A DNA stretch of 64,000 nt, taken from Dactylosporangium vinaceum. GTDB taxonomy: Bacteria > Actinomycetota > Actinomycetes > Mycobacteriales > Micromonosporaceae. A program made the position numbers and the translations under genes. This document shows, in pieces, positions 50,110 to 57,715 of this stretch. A model generated the notes under the pieces. It was not told the DNA's origin. It saw only the letters and a list, made by a program, of their open reading frames with translations, and made no database searches. How positions within the stretch are numbered: position 1 is the stretch's first letter; each line of letters opens with the position of its first letter. The stretch lies in contig NZ_CP061913.1 in assembly GCF_019904175.1 (NCBI RefSeq), forward strand, positions 5,642,001-5,706,000. Reading direction: 5' to 3'.

Positions 50110-51464
50110 GCCGGCACCGCCAGCTGGGCCCGGGTCGCGGCCGCGCTCGTGTCGACGTCCGCCCCGCCGGCCTCGGTGTCGGCCCGCCGCTGCAGCACGT
50201 CGCCGACGATGTGGGCCGAGCGGTGCGCGAGCACGCTGATGAGCGAGTCCGAGATGCCGTGCGTGGCCTCGTTGACGCCCTGGAGGTACAGCCCGCCCCG
50301 GGCACCCTCGCCGAGGTCGACGCGGTAGCTGCGGTTGACCGACACCTCGGGCAGCTTCATGGCCTCGGTCAGCCGCCGGACCATCGCGGGCATCCGCTGG
50401 TCGTAGCCGGTGCCGAGGAACACCGCGTCGCAGCGCACCGGCTCGACGCGGTCGGTGCGCAGGTCGCGGACGTCGAGCACGACCTCCTCGCCGCCGCCGG
50501 CCGCGGGCTCCATCCGGGCGCCGACGATCTCGGTGAGCCCGCGGATGGCCGAGACGGGCTGGCCGAGCATCTTCTGCCGGTAGATCATCGTGTACAGCTC
50601 GTCGAGGAACGGCGCGGCCAGGCCGGCGTAGTTCGTCAGCCGCATCTCCTCGAGCACCTTGACGCGGGTCGGCTCCGACATCGCGTAGAACTCGTCCACG
50701 AACGACGGGAAGAACAGCGCGTTGACGAACTTGCTCGTCTGGTAGTCCTTCAGGCCGATCGAGCGCATGAGCATCATCGGCGAGGAGCCGGGCGCGTCCT
50801 GGTGCAGCGCCATGAACACCTCGGCCGCGCTCTGCGCGCCGCCGACGACCACGGGGCGCAGCGGCCGGCCGGGCTGGGCGAGCGCGTTGACCGCGGCGAC
50901 GCGGCTGCCGTACTGCGAGCTGTGCACCACGCGCTCGGCCGGCAGCCCGGCGAACACCGGGGGCACCGCGGCGTCCCGGCCCGCCCCGATGACCAGGTCG
51001 CGGCAGATGACCGTGTCACCGTTGGACAGCGAGACCGCGAAGCCGAGCACCGTCGAGTCCTCGCCGTAGATCGGCAGGATGTCCCCGGCCCGGGCGCCGT
51101 AGCGCACCTGGACGTGCTCCAGCGAGTCGGCGACCCACTGCTGATAGGCCGACAGCTGCCAGCGGAACGGGTTGAAGGTGCTGAGGTTGACGAACTCGTC
51201 GAGCTCGCCGCGCTCGTGCAGGAAGTTGAGGAACGAGAAGCGGCTGCGCGGGTTGCGCAGGGTCACCAGGTCCTTCACATAGGACACCTGGCTGCGGGCC
51301 CAGGGCAGCAGCAGGTTGCGCTGCCACTTCACGTCTTCGTGCTGCTCGATGATGAGCGCCCGGCCGGCGACCTCCGGTGCGCCGCACTCCTCGAGGGCCA
51401 CGGCCAACGCGAGGTTCGAGGGTCCCGCACCGATCATCACGATTTCAACGTCGTGGACTGACAC
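50106..51464 (-). CDS. Lysine/ornithine N-monooxygenase
   Basis: 452 residues, GTG start with AAAGGAAAC upstream. FAD motif G-A-G-P-S-N at 12-17, substrate/NADPH region W-Q-R-N-L-L-L-P near 47, NADPH motif V-V-G-G-A-Q-S-A-A-E near 208, and late F-L-G-T-G-Y (ATGY-type motif). This is the SidA/IucD/PvdA class that hydroxylates the side-chain amine of lysine or ornithine. With the cupin/MetRS pair downstream, N6-hydroxylysine is the expected product. No siderophore synthetase is present to explain it otherwise. Confidence 0.92.
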   Translation of the reverse strand: MSVHDVEIVMIGAGPSNLALAVALEECGAPEVAGRALIIEQHEDVKWQRNLLLPWARSQVSYVKDLVTLRNPRSRFSFLNFLHERGELDEFVNLSTFNPFRWQLSAYQQWVADSLEHVQVRYGARAGDILPIYGEDSTVLGFAVSLSNGDTVICRDLVIGAGRDAAVPPVFAGLPAERVVHSSQYGSRVAAVNALAQPGRPLRPVVVGGAQSAAEVFMALHQDAPGSSPMMLMRSIGLKDYQTSKFVNALFFPSFVDEFYAMSEPTRVKVLEEMRLTNYAGLAAPFLDELYTMIYRQKMLGQPVSAIRGLTEIVGARMEPAAGGGEEVVLDVRDLRTDRVEPVRCDAVFLGTGYDQRMPAMVRRLTEAMKLPEVSVNRSYRVDLGEGARGGLYLQGVNEATHGISDSLISVLAHRSAHIVGDVLQRRADTEAGGADVDTSAAATRAQLAVPA

Positions 51465-51527
51465 GTGTTTCCTTTCTCGCGTGCCGGCGCACCGCGACGG
51501 GTGCGCCGCACGGCTGAGGAGGGCGAG

Positions 51528-53168
51528 CTACTTGCCGAGGGTCACGGTGGTGAACTCGAGCTCGCGGAATTGGGTCGGCTGGGCGTTGTGCACCCGGGTG
51601 GACCAGGCCGCGGTGGCGGACTGGTACCAGATCGGCACGGTCTGCATGTCGTCGAGGGCCTGCCGCTCGGCCTCCTGGTAGAGCGAGAAGGCCTGGCCCT
51701 GCGACGGCGCCGCGTCGGCCTTGGCCAGCAGGGCGTCGACGCGCGGGTTGGAGTACTGCCCGACGTTGCCCGAGCCGTTCGTGCGGAACAGCGGGTTGAG
51801 GAAGTTCTCGATCGACGGGTATCCGGCGACCCAGGCGGTGCGGTAGATCTCGTGGATGGACTTGTTGGTCAGGGCGGTGCGGAACGCGCCGAGGGTGGTC
51901 TGCGGCTTGAACTCACACGGGCGGCCCAGCGCCTGCTGGATGGAGCGGCAGGCCACCTCCACCCACTCCTGGTTGCCGGAGTCCACATTGGACGTCAGGG
52001 TGACCGGTCCCTGGAAGCCGCTCGCGTCGAACAGCTCCTTGGCCTTCTGCGGCTGGTAGCTGCACAGCTCACCGCACTGGTTGGCCACGTAGCCCTGCGC
52101 GTTCGGCGGCACGATCCCGTCGGCGGGCGTGCGCTTGCCGTTGAACACCTCCTTGATGAGCGCGGTCCGGTCGATGGCCATGGAGATCGCCTGGCGCACC
52201 CGCTTGTCGGAGTAGCGCTGGTCGAAGAGCGGGAACGCGATCGCCTGGTGGCCGACGTAGGCGTAGCTGGCGCGGCGCGACGCGGGCAGGTCCTTCTCGA
52301 TCTTGTTGCCCTGCGACGCTGTCCACGGCGTGAACGAGAGGTAGTCGAGCTTGTCGGCGAGCACGTCGGCGTACGCCTTGTCCAGGTCGGTGTAGAAGCG
52401 GAAGTCGATGCCGCTGACCTTCGCCTTCTGCGCACCGGCGTAACCGTCGAACCGCTTGACGAGCAGGTTCGTGCCCTTGGTGTAGGAGACGAACTGGAAC
52501 GGCCCGTTGCCGACCGGGTGCGCCTCGTAGGCCTTGCGGTCGGTGAAGAAGCTGGCCGGCATCGGGTAGAACGCGGCGAAGCCGAGCTGCAGGCCGAAGC
52601 CGGAGAAGGGCGCGCTCAGGGTCGCGGTGAACGTCTGGTCGTCGACGACCTTCAGGCCGGACATCTCTTTGGCCGGGGGCAGGGTGGCCGGCTGCTTGCC
52701 GTCCTTGCCGATGTTGTTGACCTGGTCGAAGCCCTGGATGTGCGACATGTAGCTGGCGTTCTTCATGAGGTTCGGGGAGTACGCGGTGTAGTTCCACGCG
52801 TCCACGAAGCTCTTCGCGGTCACCTTGGTGCCGTCCTGGAACGTCCAGTTCGGCTTGAGCTTGATGGTCCAGACCTTCGAGTCGGGGCTGTTGATCGACT
52901 CGGCGACCGCGTTGCGCGGGGCGGCGGTCTTGGCGTCGTACTCGATCAGGCCGTTGAACAGCGCACCCAGGATGCCGATGCCGCCGACCTCGGCGGTGTC
53001 GCCGGGCACGAGCGGGCTCGCCGGCTCGGTCTCGTTATAGCTGAGGACCGAGTCGCTGTTGGCCGCGGCGCTTGGCGTGGCGGCGGTGTCACCGCCGCCG
53101 GTGCAGCCGGCGAGCAGCAGTCCCAGTGCGGCGGTGGTCGCGCAGGCGGCGACCGTGAATGTTCGCAT
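51528..53168 (-). CDS. Peptide ABC transporter substrate-binding lipoprotein (SBP family 5)
   Basis: 546 residues with GGAGGAGCACC before the ATG. Lipobox L-L-A-G-C at about 17-22. Family-5 (OppA/DppA) features: S-Y-N-E-T-E-P-A-S-P-L near 45, P-N-W-T-F-Q-D-G-T-K-V-T-A-K-S-F-V-D-A-W near 105, and V-R-Q-A-I-S-M-A-I-D-R near 320. No permease or ATPase gene accompanies it in the window, so it may borrow a chromosomal transporter, or bind the pathway's own dipeptide-like product outside the cell (self-protection or uptake; inference). Confidence 0.9.
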   Translation of the reverse strand: MRTFTVAACATTAALGLLLAGCTGGGDTAATPSAAANSDSVLSYNETEPASPLVPGDTAEVGGIGILGALFNGLIEYDAKTAAPRNAVAESINSPDSKVWTIKLKPNWTFQDGTKVTAKSFVDAWNYTAYSPNLMKNASYMSHIQGFDQVNNIGKDGKQPATLPPAKEMSGLKVVDDQTFTATLSAPFSGFGLQLGFAAFYPMPASFFTDRKAYEAHPVGNGPFQFVSYTKGTNLLVKRFDGYAGAQKAKVSGIDFRFYTDLDKAYADVLADKLDYLSFTPWTASQGNKIEKDLPASRRASYAYVGHQAIAFPLFDQRYSDKRVRQAISMAIDRTALIKEVFNGKRTPADGIVPPNAQGYVANQCGELCSYQPQKAKELFDASGFQGPVTLTSNVDSGNQEWVEVACRSIQQALGRPCEFKPQTTLGAFRTALTNKSIHEIYRTAWVAGYPSIENFLNPLFRTNGSGNVGQYSNPRVDALLAKADAAPSQGQAFSLYQEAERQALDDMQTVPIWYQSATAAWSTRVHNAQPTQFRELEFTTVTLGK

Positions 53169-53207
53169 GGTGCTCCTCCTTCAGGAAGCGAAAAGTCGGG
53201 GGAGGGC

Positions 53208-54422
53208 TCAGCGCTGGGGCCCGGTGATACCGAGCGCCAGCGGGAAGGTGGGCCGGCCGCCGAGCAGATGGGCGCCGGCGGTCTGCAGAATGCGGTCCTG
53301 GGCCACGACGTGCTGGCACATCGTCGTGGTGTCGCGCAGCCACCGGTCCAGCGGCGAGGGCCGGTAGATCGCGGAGGTCTGGGCCAGGTCGTAGAGGCGG
53401 GTCAGGATCGACCGGGCCGTGCGGAACGCGTGCCGCCGCGACAGCGGCAGCGCGGCCCGCTCCAGCGCGGTCAGGTCGTCGAGGGTGCCGCCGGCCGTCA
53501 GGACCTCGTGCTGGCGGCGCAGCGCGCCGTACACCGCGTGGCGGGTGGCGGCGAAGTCGGCCTCGCAGTCGGCCAGGACGATCTGGCTGCGGTAGTCGTC
53601 CGAGCGCCCGGTGGCCACGACGACCTCGCGGGCGTGGTCGAGCGCGGCGCGGGCGACGCCGAGCGGGACGCCCGGCATGTTGCGCATGTGCACCTCGGGC
53701 TGGGCCAGCAGGCCCGGCCGGCTGCGCACGTCGGAGAAGTACAGCGTGTGCTCGTCGGGCACGAACACGTCGGTGATCGTGTAATCGCAGCTGCCGCTGC
53801 CCGACAGCCCGGTGGTGTGCCAGGTGTCGATGACCTCGACCTGCGCCCGCGGCACCATGAGCAGGACCGAGCCCGGCCCGATCCCGCCCGGCCCGGGCTC
53901 GGCGATCCCGTCGCTGTAGCGGAACGCGCCCGAGATCACCCAGTCGGCGTGCGTGATGCCGCTGCCGAACTGCCAGCGACCCGTGAGCCGGAAGCCGCCC
54001 GGGACCCGGTCCGCCCGGCCACCGGGGAACAGCATCCCGGCGACCACCATGTCCAGAGACGGAAACATCCGCTCGACGACGTCGGACTCCAGGAACGCGG
54101 CGTAGAGGCCGCTGTCCGACCCGATCATCGAGCACCAGCCCGCTGACGCGTCGCCGTAGGCCAGGGCCTCGATGACCTCGGTCTGCTCGATGGAGCTGAG
54201 CTCGAGCCCTCCGAGCTCGCGGGGGAAGCCCATCCGGAAGACCCCGGTGGCCTTCAGCGCCGCGACCACGTCCGCGGGCAGCCGGCGGTTTCGTTCGATG
54301 TCCTCGGCCCGGTCTCGGAGGACGGGAGCCAGCGCTTGTGCGCGGCGGAGCACTTCGGCGGCGTCTGCGGGCGGACTCGCCGTCTCGCCGTCGCCGCCTT
54401 CCCGCAGCCCGGCAACTATCAT
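53208..54422 (-). CDS. Acyl-CoA-dehydrogenase-fold flavin-dependent monooxygenase
   Basis: 404 residues. ACAD fold: F-P-R-E-L-G-G-L-E near 70, W-Q-F-G-S-G-I-T-H-A-D-W near 155, and a C-terminal helical domain with T-S-A-I-Y-R near 350. The pattern is that of the two-component monooxygenase branch (DszC, HpaA2-like and N-oxygenating relatives) rather than of a beta-oxidation enzyme: there are no fatty-acid genes nearby and a flavin reductase is in the same operon. Likely oxygenates carbon or nitrogen of a pathway intermediate. First gene of the operon. Confidence 0.82.
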   Translation of the reverse strand: MIVAGLREGGDGETASPPADAAEVLRRAQALAPVLRDRAEDIERNRRLPADVVAALKATGVFRMGFPRELGGLELSSIEQTEVIEALAYGDASAGWCSMIGSDSGLYAAFLESDVVERMFPSLDMVVAGMLFPGGRADRVPGGFRLTGRWQFGSGITHADWVISGAFRYSDGIAEPGPGGIGPGSVLLMVPRAQVEVIDTWHTTGLSGSGSCDYTITDVFVPDEHTLYFSDVRSRPGLLAQPEVHMRNMPGVPLGVARAALDHAREVVVATGRSDDYRSQIVLADCEADFAATRHAVYGALRRQHEVLTAGGTLDDLTALERAALPLSRRHAFRTARSILTRLYDLAQTSAIYRPSPLDRWLRDTTTMCQHVVAQDRILQTAGAHLLGGRPTFPLALGITGPQR

Positions 54423-54740
54423 CCTGCATCACTTCCTCATGCCTCGGGCCTCCGGAAACGGATCTGTTCCGATCGGCCGGACTCATTCAAGGCGATGAAT
54501 TGGATTGGTAGGAACCATTGACCGTCAGAAACAATCAATTGCCGAACACGGGCGCCTTCGCGCCGGTAGCGCTGTGGAGTTTGTCCAGCTAGCCACCCGG
54601 AAGGTGGCGCCCATGATGGCCCCGCAAGGTGGTTGATCGAGTGTCGGACGGGTGAACCGGCAGACTGAATAAATCAACGTCCGACTATGTTAATTAGGCG
54701 AAAACTCTTGTTGACCGCACTGGATTTGCCGCGCGTTTAT
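54423..54740. other. Promoter-bearing intergenic region at the cluster's upstream end
   Basis: About 318 bp without a supportable gene. Composition falls well below the surrounding GC level, with stretches such as GTTAATTAGG near 54689 and GAATAAATCAACG near 54667. Apart from the CAATCAATTG element and a GGAAAC/TGTTCC imperfect inverted repeat near 54455-54471, nothing is recognised. Confidence 0.55.
54532..54538. promoter_or_regulatory. CAATCAA motif, upstream of the biosynthetic operon
   Basis: CAATCAATTG at 54532-54541, 110 bp before the start of the ten-gene operon. It is the fourth copy of the 7-mer. The surrounding region 54423-54740 is AT-richer than coding DNA, holds no credible gene and must contain the operon promoter. 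Confidence 0.45.
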
Positions 54741-54759
54741 GAGCTAATGCATCACGCGC

Positions 54760-55414
54760 GATCGGCGACCGGGGCAGGTCGGGCGGCTTCGGCGCGGGTG
54801 CACGTGCGCCGCCGGCGCCGACTGTCGGCGGGTCGCCGGGGTGGGGCGGCGGCGACGCTCGCCACCGGGTAGGTCCGGGCGCTGCCGAAGCGCCGGGCGG
54901 CCGGGGTGGCTCGCGACCCGGGCCACGGCCGAGCACCCACTCCAGCGCGTCGATCGCCGCGGGCCGGTGGCGTGATCGACGGTGGAGACGGCGTTCCGCA
55001 CCGCTTGCGTGACCCCGCTCGGCGTGGCGGGTGCCGGTCGCGGCGTCGTGCCCGCGGCATGGGCGGGCGGTGGCGATGGTGTCCGCACCGCTTGCGTGAC
55101 CTCGCCCGGCGTGGCGGGCGTCGTGCCCGCGGCATCGGCGGGCGGTGGAGATGGTGTTCCGCACCGCTTGCGTGACCCCGCCCGGCGTAGCGGGTGCGGC
55201 GGTCGCGGCGGCGATGCCGGTGTCGTTGACGGCCGCGGCGCGCCCGGCTGCGGGGTAGGCGGCGATGGTGCGTGCAGACTCGAGCCGGTGGGGGCGGCGT
55301 GCCTGACGGTCGGGTGTGGCGGTGGTGCGGGTGGTGGCTGCTGTCGTTGGGTGGCGGTGGTGTGCTCGGACTCGAGCCGGTGGCGGCTGCGTTCGGTGGG
55401 TGGCGGTGGTGCGT
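54760..55414. repeat. GC-rich degenerate tandem-repeat region without a gene
   Basis: Contains imperfect repeats: GCACCGCTTGCGTGACC starts at 54998, 55085 and 55161 (steps of 87 and 76 bp), each followed by a CCCGGCGTGGCGGG-type stretch; and, nearer 55270-55440, repeated GACTCGAGCCGGTGG-like units. Long open frames exist on both strands but their products are low-complexity and unlike proteins. It may be an expanding 3' flank of the membrane-protein gene at 55415. Confidence 0.6.
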
Positions 55415-56131
55415 TCAGATTCCAGCCGGTGGGGGCGGGGTGCGCAGGTTCTGGCGCGTGTGGAGGGCGGCGGCGGCCAGGAGGGCCAGGGCGGTTGCGG
55501 CGAGCAGGGTGCCGCCCAGGGCGCTCTGCGCGGCCGCGAGTGTGGTGCCGGCGCCGACGACGAGGAGGGCCAGGCGCAGGCGGCGGCGGGTCGGGGCGGT
55601 GCCGATCCGCAGGAGCCGGGCGGCGAACCGGGTGAGCTGGAGGGCGATGTACGTGAGCGTCGCCCAGTAGTAGGCGAGCAGCAGGACGCGCAGCGGGCCG
55701 TGCGGGTGGTCGACGAGGCCGCTGTCGGCCAGGGCGAGCATGGCGATCGCCGCCGCGGCCGGTCGGGGCAGTGTGCGGGCCGCCGTGGCGACGACGTGGC
55801 GGATGGGGCGGTGCCGGGGCGGCAGGGGTGCGGCGAGTGCGGTGCCGGCGAGGATCGGCAGCAGGCACCAGCCGCCCGCCGGCGCGGAGGATCGCAGCAG
55901 GAGTGCGGCCACGGCCGTGACCGCGAACAGCGCGGCGGCGAGGACGCGGCGGGTCTGGCCGGCCGTGGTCTGCGGCCAGTCGTCCGGGTGCAGCCACAGG
56001 CGGGCGGCGCCGGCTATCGCGTCCGGCCAGCTGCGGGCGCCGCCCTCGGCTACCTCGCGGCCGATCTCGGCGCCCCAGCGTTCGCGGACCGCGGGCGGGT
56101 AGAGCGCGACGATGACGGTCGGGGCGCTCAT
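55415..56131 (-). CDS. Membrane protein of the PadR locus
   Basis: 238 residues. N-terminal soluble part with Y-P-P-A-V-R-E-R-W-G-A-E-I-G-R-E-V (typical of proteins encoded next to PadR regulators in actinobacteria), then W-P-D-A-I-A-G-A-A-R-L-W-L-H-P, and about six transmembrane helices. Function unknown. Coupled to the preceding repeat ORF by ATGA. Confidence 0.7.
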   Translation of the reverse strand: MSAPTVIVALYPPAVRERWGAEIGREVAEGGARSWPDAIAGAARLWLHPDDWPQTTAGQTRRVLAAALFAVTAVAALLLRSSAPAGGWCLLPILAGTALAAPLPPRHRPIRHVVATAARTLPRPAAAAIAMLALADSGLVDHPHGPLRVLLLAYYWATLTYIALQLTRFAARLLRIGTAPTRRRLRLALLVVGAGTTLAAAQSALGGTLLAATALALLAAAALHTRQNLRTPPPPAGI

Positions 56132-56454
56132 GCCGCTGTCGTCCCGGGCGCCATGACGGTGTGGGCGTGGATGCTCTGGGCTGCTGCCGTCGTGTGCGCC
56201 GTGACGGTGTAGGTCCGGATGCTCCGGCCCGCTGCCGTCCTGTGCGCCGTGACGGTGTGGGCGTGGATGCTCTGGGCTGCTGCCGTCGTGTGCGCCGCGA
56301 CGGTGTAGGTCCGGATGCTCCGGCCCGCTGCCGTCCTGCGGGCCGTGACGGTGTGGGCGTGGATGCTCTGGGCCGGTGTCGTCCTGTGCGCCGTGGCGAC
56401 GAGGGTCCGGATGCTCCGGATCGGCGCCGTCCGGAGCGCCGGGGCGGTGCTCAT
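56128..56454 (-). CDS. ORF of tandem 16-residue repeats between PadR and membrane protein
   Basis: 108 codons overlapping both neighbours by 4 bp. It consists almost wholly of 16-residue units alternating T-A-H-R-T-A-A-G-R-S-I-R-T-Y-T-V and T-A-H-T-T-A-A-A-Q-S-I-H-A-H-T-V. The product would be basic, low-complexity and without a known fold. Translational coupling on both sides suggests it is translated, but it may be a repeat expansion tolerated inside the operon rather than a functional protein. Confidence 0.5.
   Translation of the reverse strand: MSTAPALRTAPIRSIRTLVATAHRTTPAQSIHAHTVTARRTAAGRSIRTYTVAAHTTAAAQSIHAHTVTAHRTAAGRSIRTYTVTAHTTAAAQSIHAHTVMAPGTTAA
56155..56394. repeat. 48 bp tandem repeats (five units, alternating types)
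   Basis: Five consecutive 48 bp units, with a sixth diverged one at 56395-56442. Odd and even units differ consistently, so the higher-order period is 96 bp, indicating duplication of a two-unit block. Unit length is a multiple of three, so copy-number change keeps the frame. Confidence 0.85.
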
Positions 56455-56762
56455 GCCGGCTTCGCCCCGAGGGCGCGCAGGCCGGCCTGGGCGACGCGGG
56501 CCAGCTGCTCGAGTTCGGTGCGCAGTGTGGTGCGGCCGGTGTCGGTGATCTGCATCGTGCGCTGCCGGTCGGCCGGCTCGCCGTCGGCGGTGGCGGGCTC
56601 GATCAGGCCGCGCGCCTCGAGGCGGGTCAGGGCGCCGTAGAGGCTGCCGGGACCCAGGCGGCGGCCGGTGAGCTCCTCGATCGCGGTGTTGATGGCGTAG
56701 CCGTGGCGCGGGCCGTCCGCGAGCACGGTGAGCACGACCATCTGGGCGTCGGTGCTGTGCAT
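56451..56762 (-). CDS. PadR-family transcriptional regulator
   Basis: 103 residues from ATG at 56762. PadR winged helix: L-T-V-L-A-D-G-P-R-H-G-Y-A-I, L-G-P-G-S-L-Y-G-A-L-T-R-L-E-A-R-G-L-I, then the R-Q-R-T-M-Q-I-T-D-T-G wing. Divergent from the ABC-exporter operon, with a perfect inverted repeat between; probably represses both directions. Confidence 0.9.
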   Translation of the reverse strand: MHSTDAQMVVLTVLADGPRHGYAINTAIEELTGRRLGPGSLYGALTRLEARGLIEPATADGEPADRQRTMQITDTGRTTLRTELEQLARVAQAGLRALGAKPA

Positions 56763-56781
56763 GGTCCCACAATACTCCATG

Positions 56782-56810
56782 CCTCGTAGTACTTGCCTCG
56801 TACTACGAGG
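56782..56810. promoter_or_regulatory. PadR operator: 11 bp perfect inverted repeat
   Basis: CCTCGTAGTAC (56782-56792), 7-base spacer, GTACTACGAGG (56800-56810). It lies 20 bp before the PadR start and 18 bp before the exporter operon start at 56828, ideally placed to control both. Confidence 0.8.
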
Positions 56811-56827
56811 CGCGTACTATGGCACCC

Positions 56828-57715
56828 ATGAAGCTCTCCGCACTGTGGGCGGTGGCGGCGATCGCGGCCGTGTTCGAGGTGATGGCGCTCGTCGTCACCC
56901 AGGATGCGGCCGTCCGCGCGACGAGCCCGTGGCAGGCCGATCCGTATGCCGCTGTGGTGTCGTTCGCGCTGCTGGCGGTACCGACGCTGGATCTGGCTCT
57001 GATTGTGCGACTGCCGGCCTGGCGGGCTCCCGGGGGCGCCGATCGGGCGCAGCAGACGGCGCGGGCGGCCGGAGCGCTGCTCGCCGTCATCGGCTGTGCG
57101 CTGGCCGCGGGCTGGGCCGCCGTCATCGTGCGCGGCAGTGCGCCGGCGCCGCTCGTCGCCGGGCTCGTGGTGCTGTCGGTCCTGGCCGCCGGCGGTGGTG
57201 CCGCACTGTGGTGGCAGCGGGCTCCGCGGGGTCCTGCGCGCGGCTGGCGGCACGACTGGCTCGGCGACATCCCGCTGCTCGGGCGGTGGTTCCCCGGCCT
57301 CGCGCCGCGGGTCAGGGCGCACGCCACCGCGGTGTTCGCCGTGCTCAGCCTGGTCGCCGCCGCCGGTGTGGTCGGCGCTCAGACGGTCGGTGACGGCTGG
57401 AGGGACCCGGTGCTCATCGGCTGGGCGCTGGTCGTCGAGACGGCCGTCCTCTTCTCGTGCTGCGTCGTGGCCAACGCGGTCGCCGGGTTCGTCGCCCGGC
57501 CGGCCCGGTCGCGCGCGGCCGGCGTGACGGAGCGCGCGGTGGTGGCGTTCGCCTCGGGGCTGGCGGCCATGACCGCGCTCCGAGATCCACTGTGGACGGC
57601 GGTGACCGGGGCGCCGGTGACGACCGTGCCGACGCTCGTCGGGCTGACCGTCGGGGCCGGGCTCGTCGCGGCCGCGGCGACGGCGGCGGTCCAGATGTGG
57701 AGGACCGCCGCATGA
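56828..57715 (+). CDS. Membrane protein, first gene of PadR-controlled ABC operon
   Basis: 295 residues from ATG at 56828 (ATG at 56819 is nearer the operator and less likely). About eight hydrophobic helices; the central loop has W-W-Q-R and W-L-G-D-I-P-L-L-G-R-W-F-P. No recognised transporter motif; likely an auxiliary or second membrane component. Its stop overlaps the ATPase start (ATGA). Confidence 0.65.
   Translation: MKLSALWAVAAIAAVFEVMALVVTQDAAVRATSPWQADPYAAVVSFALLAVPTLDLALIVRLPAWRAPGGADRAQQTARAAGALLAVIGCALAAGWAAVIVRGSAPAPLVAGLVVLSVLAAGGGAALWWQRAPRGPARGWRHDWLGDIPLLGRWFPGLAPRVRAHATAVFAVLSLVAAAGVVGAQTVGDGWRDPVLIGWALVVETAVLFSCCVVANAVAGFVARPARSRAAGVTERAVVAFASGLAAMTALRDPLWTAVTGAPVTTVPTLVGLTVGAGLVAAAATAAVQMWRTAA

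Noticed and set aside
50106..51464. Siderophore biosynthesis, based on the lysine/ornithine N-monooxygenase
   Set aside because: No siderophore synthetase (IucA/IucC-type or NRPS), no siderophore transporter and no iron-box-like site was found near it.
54982..55635. 217-codon plus-strand ORF over the repeat tract
   Set aside because: The product is Gly/Ala/Val low-complexity sequence generated by repeats, without a ribosome-binding site or family resemblance, and its 3' part lies over a well-supported minus-strand gene.
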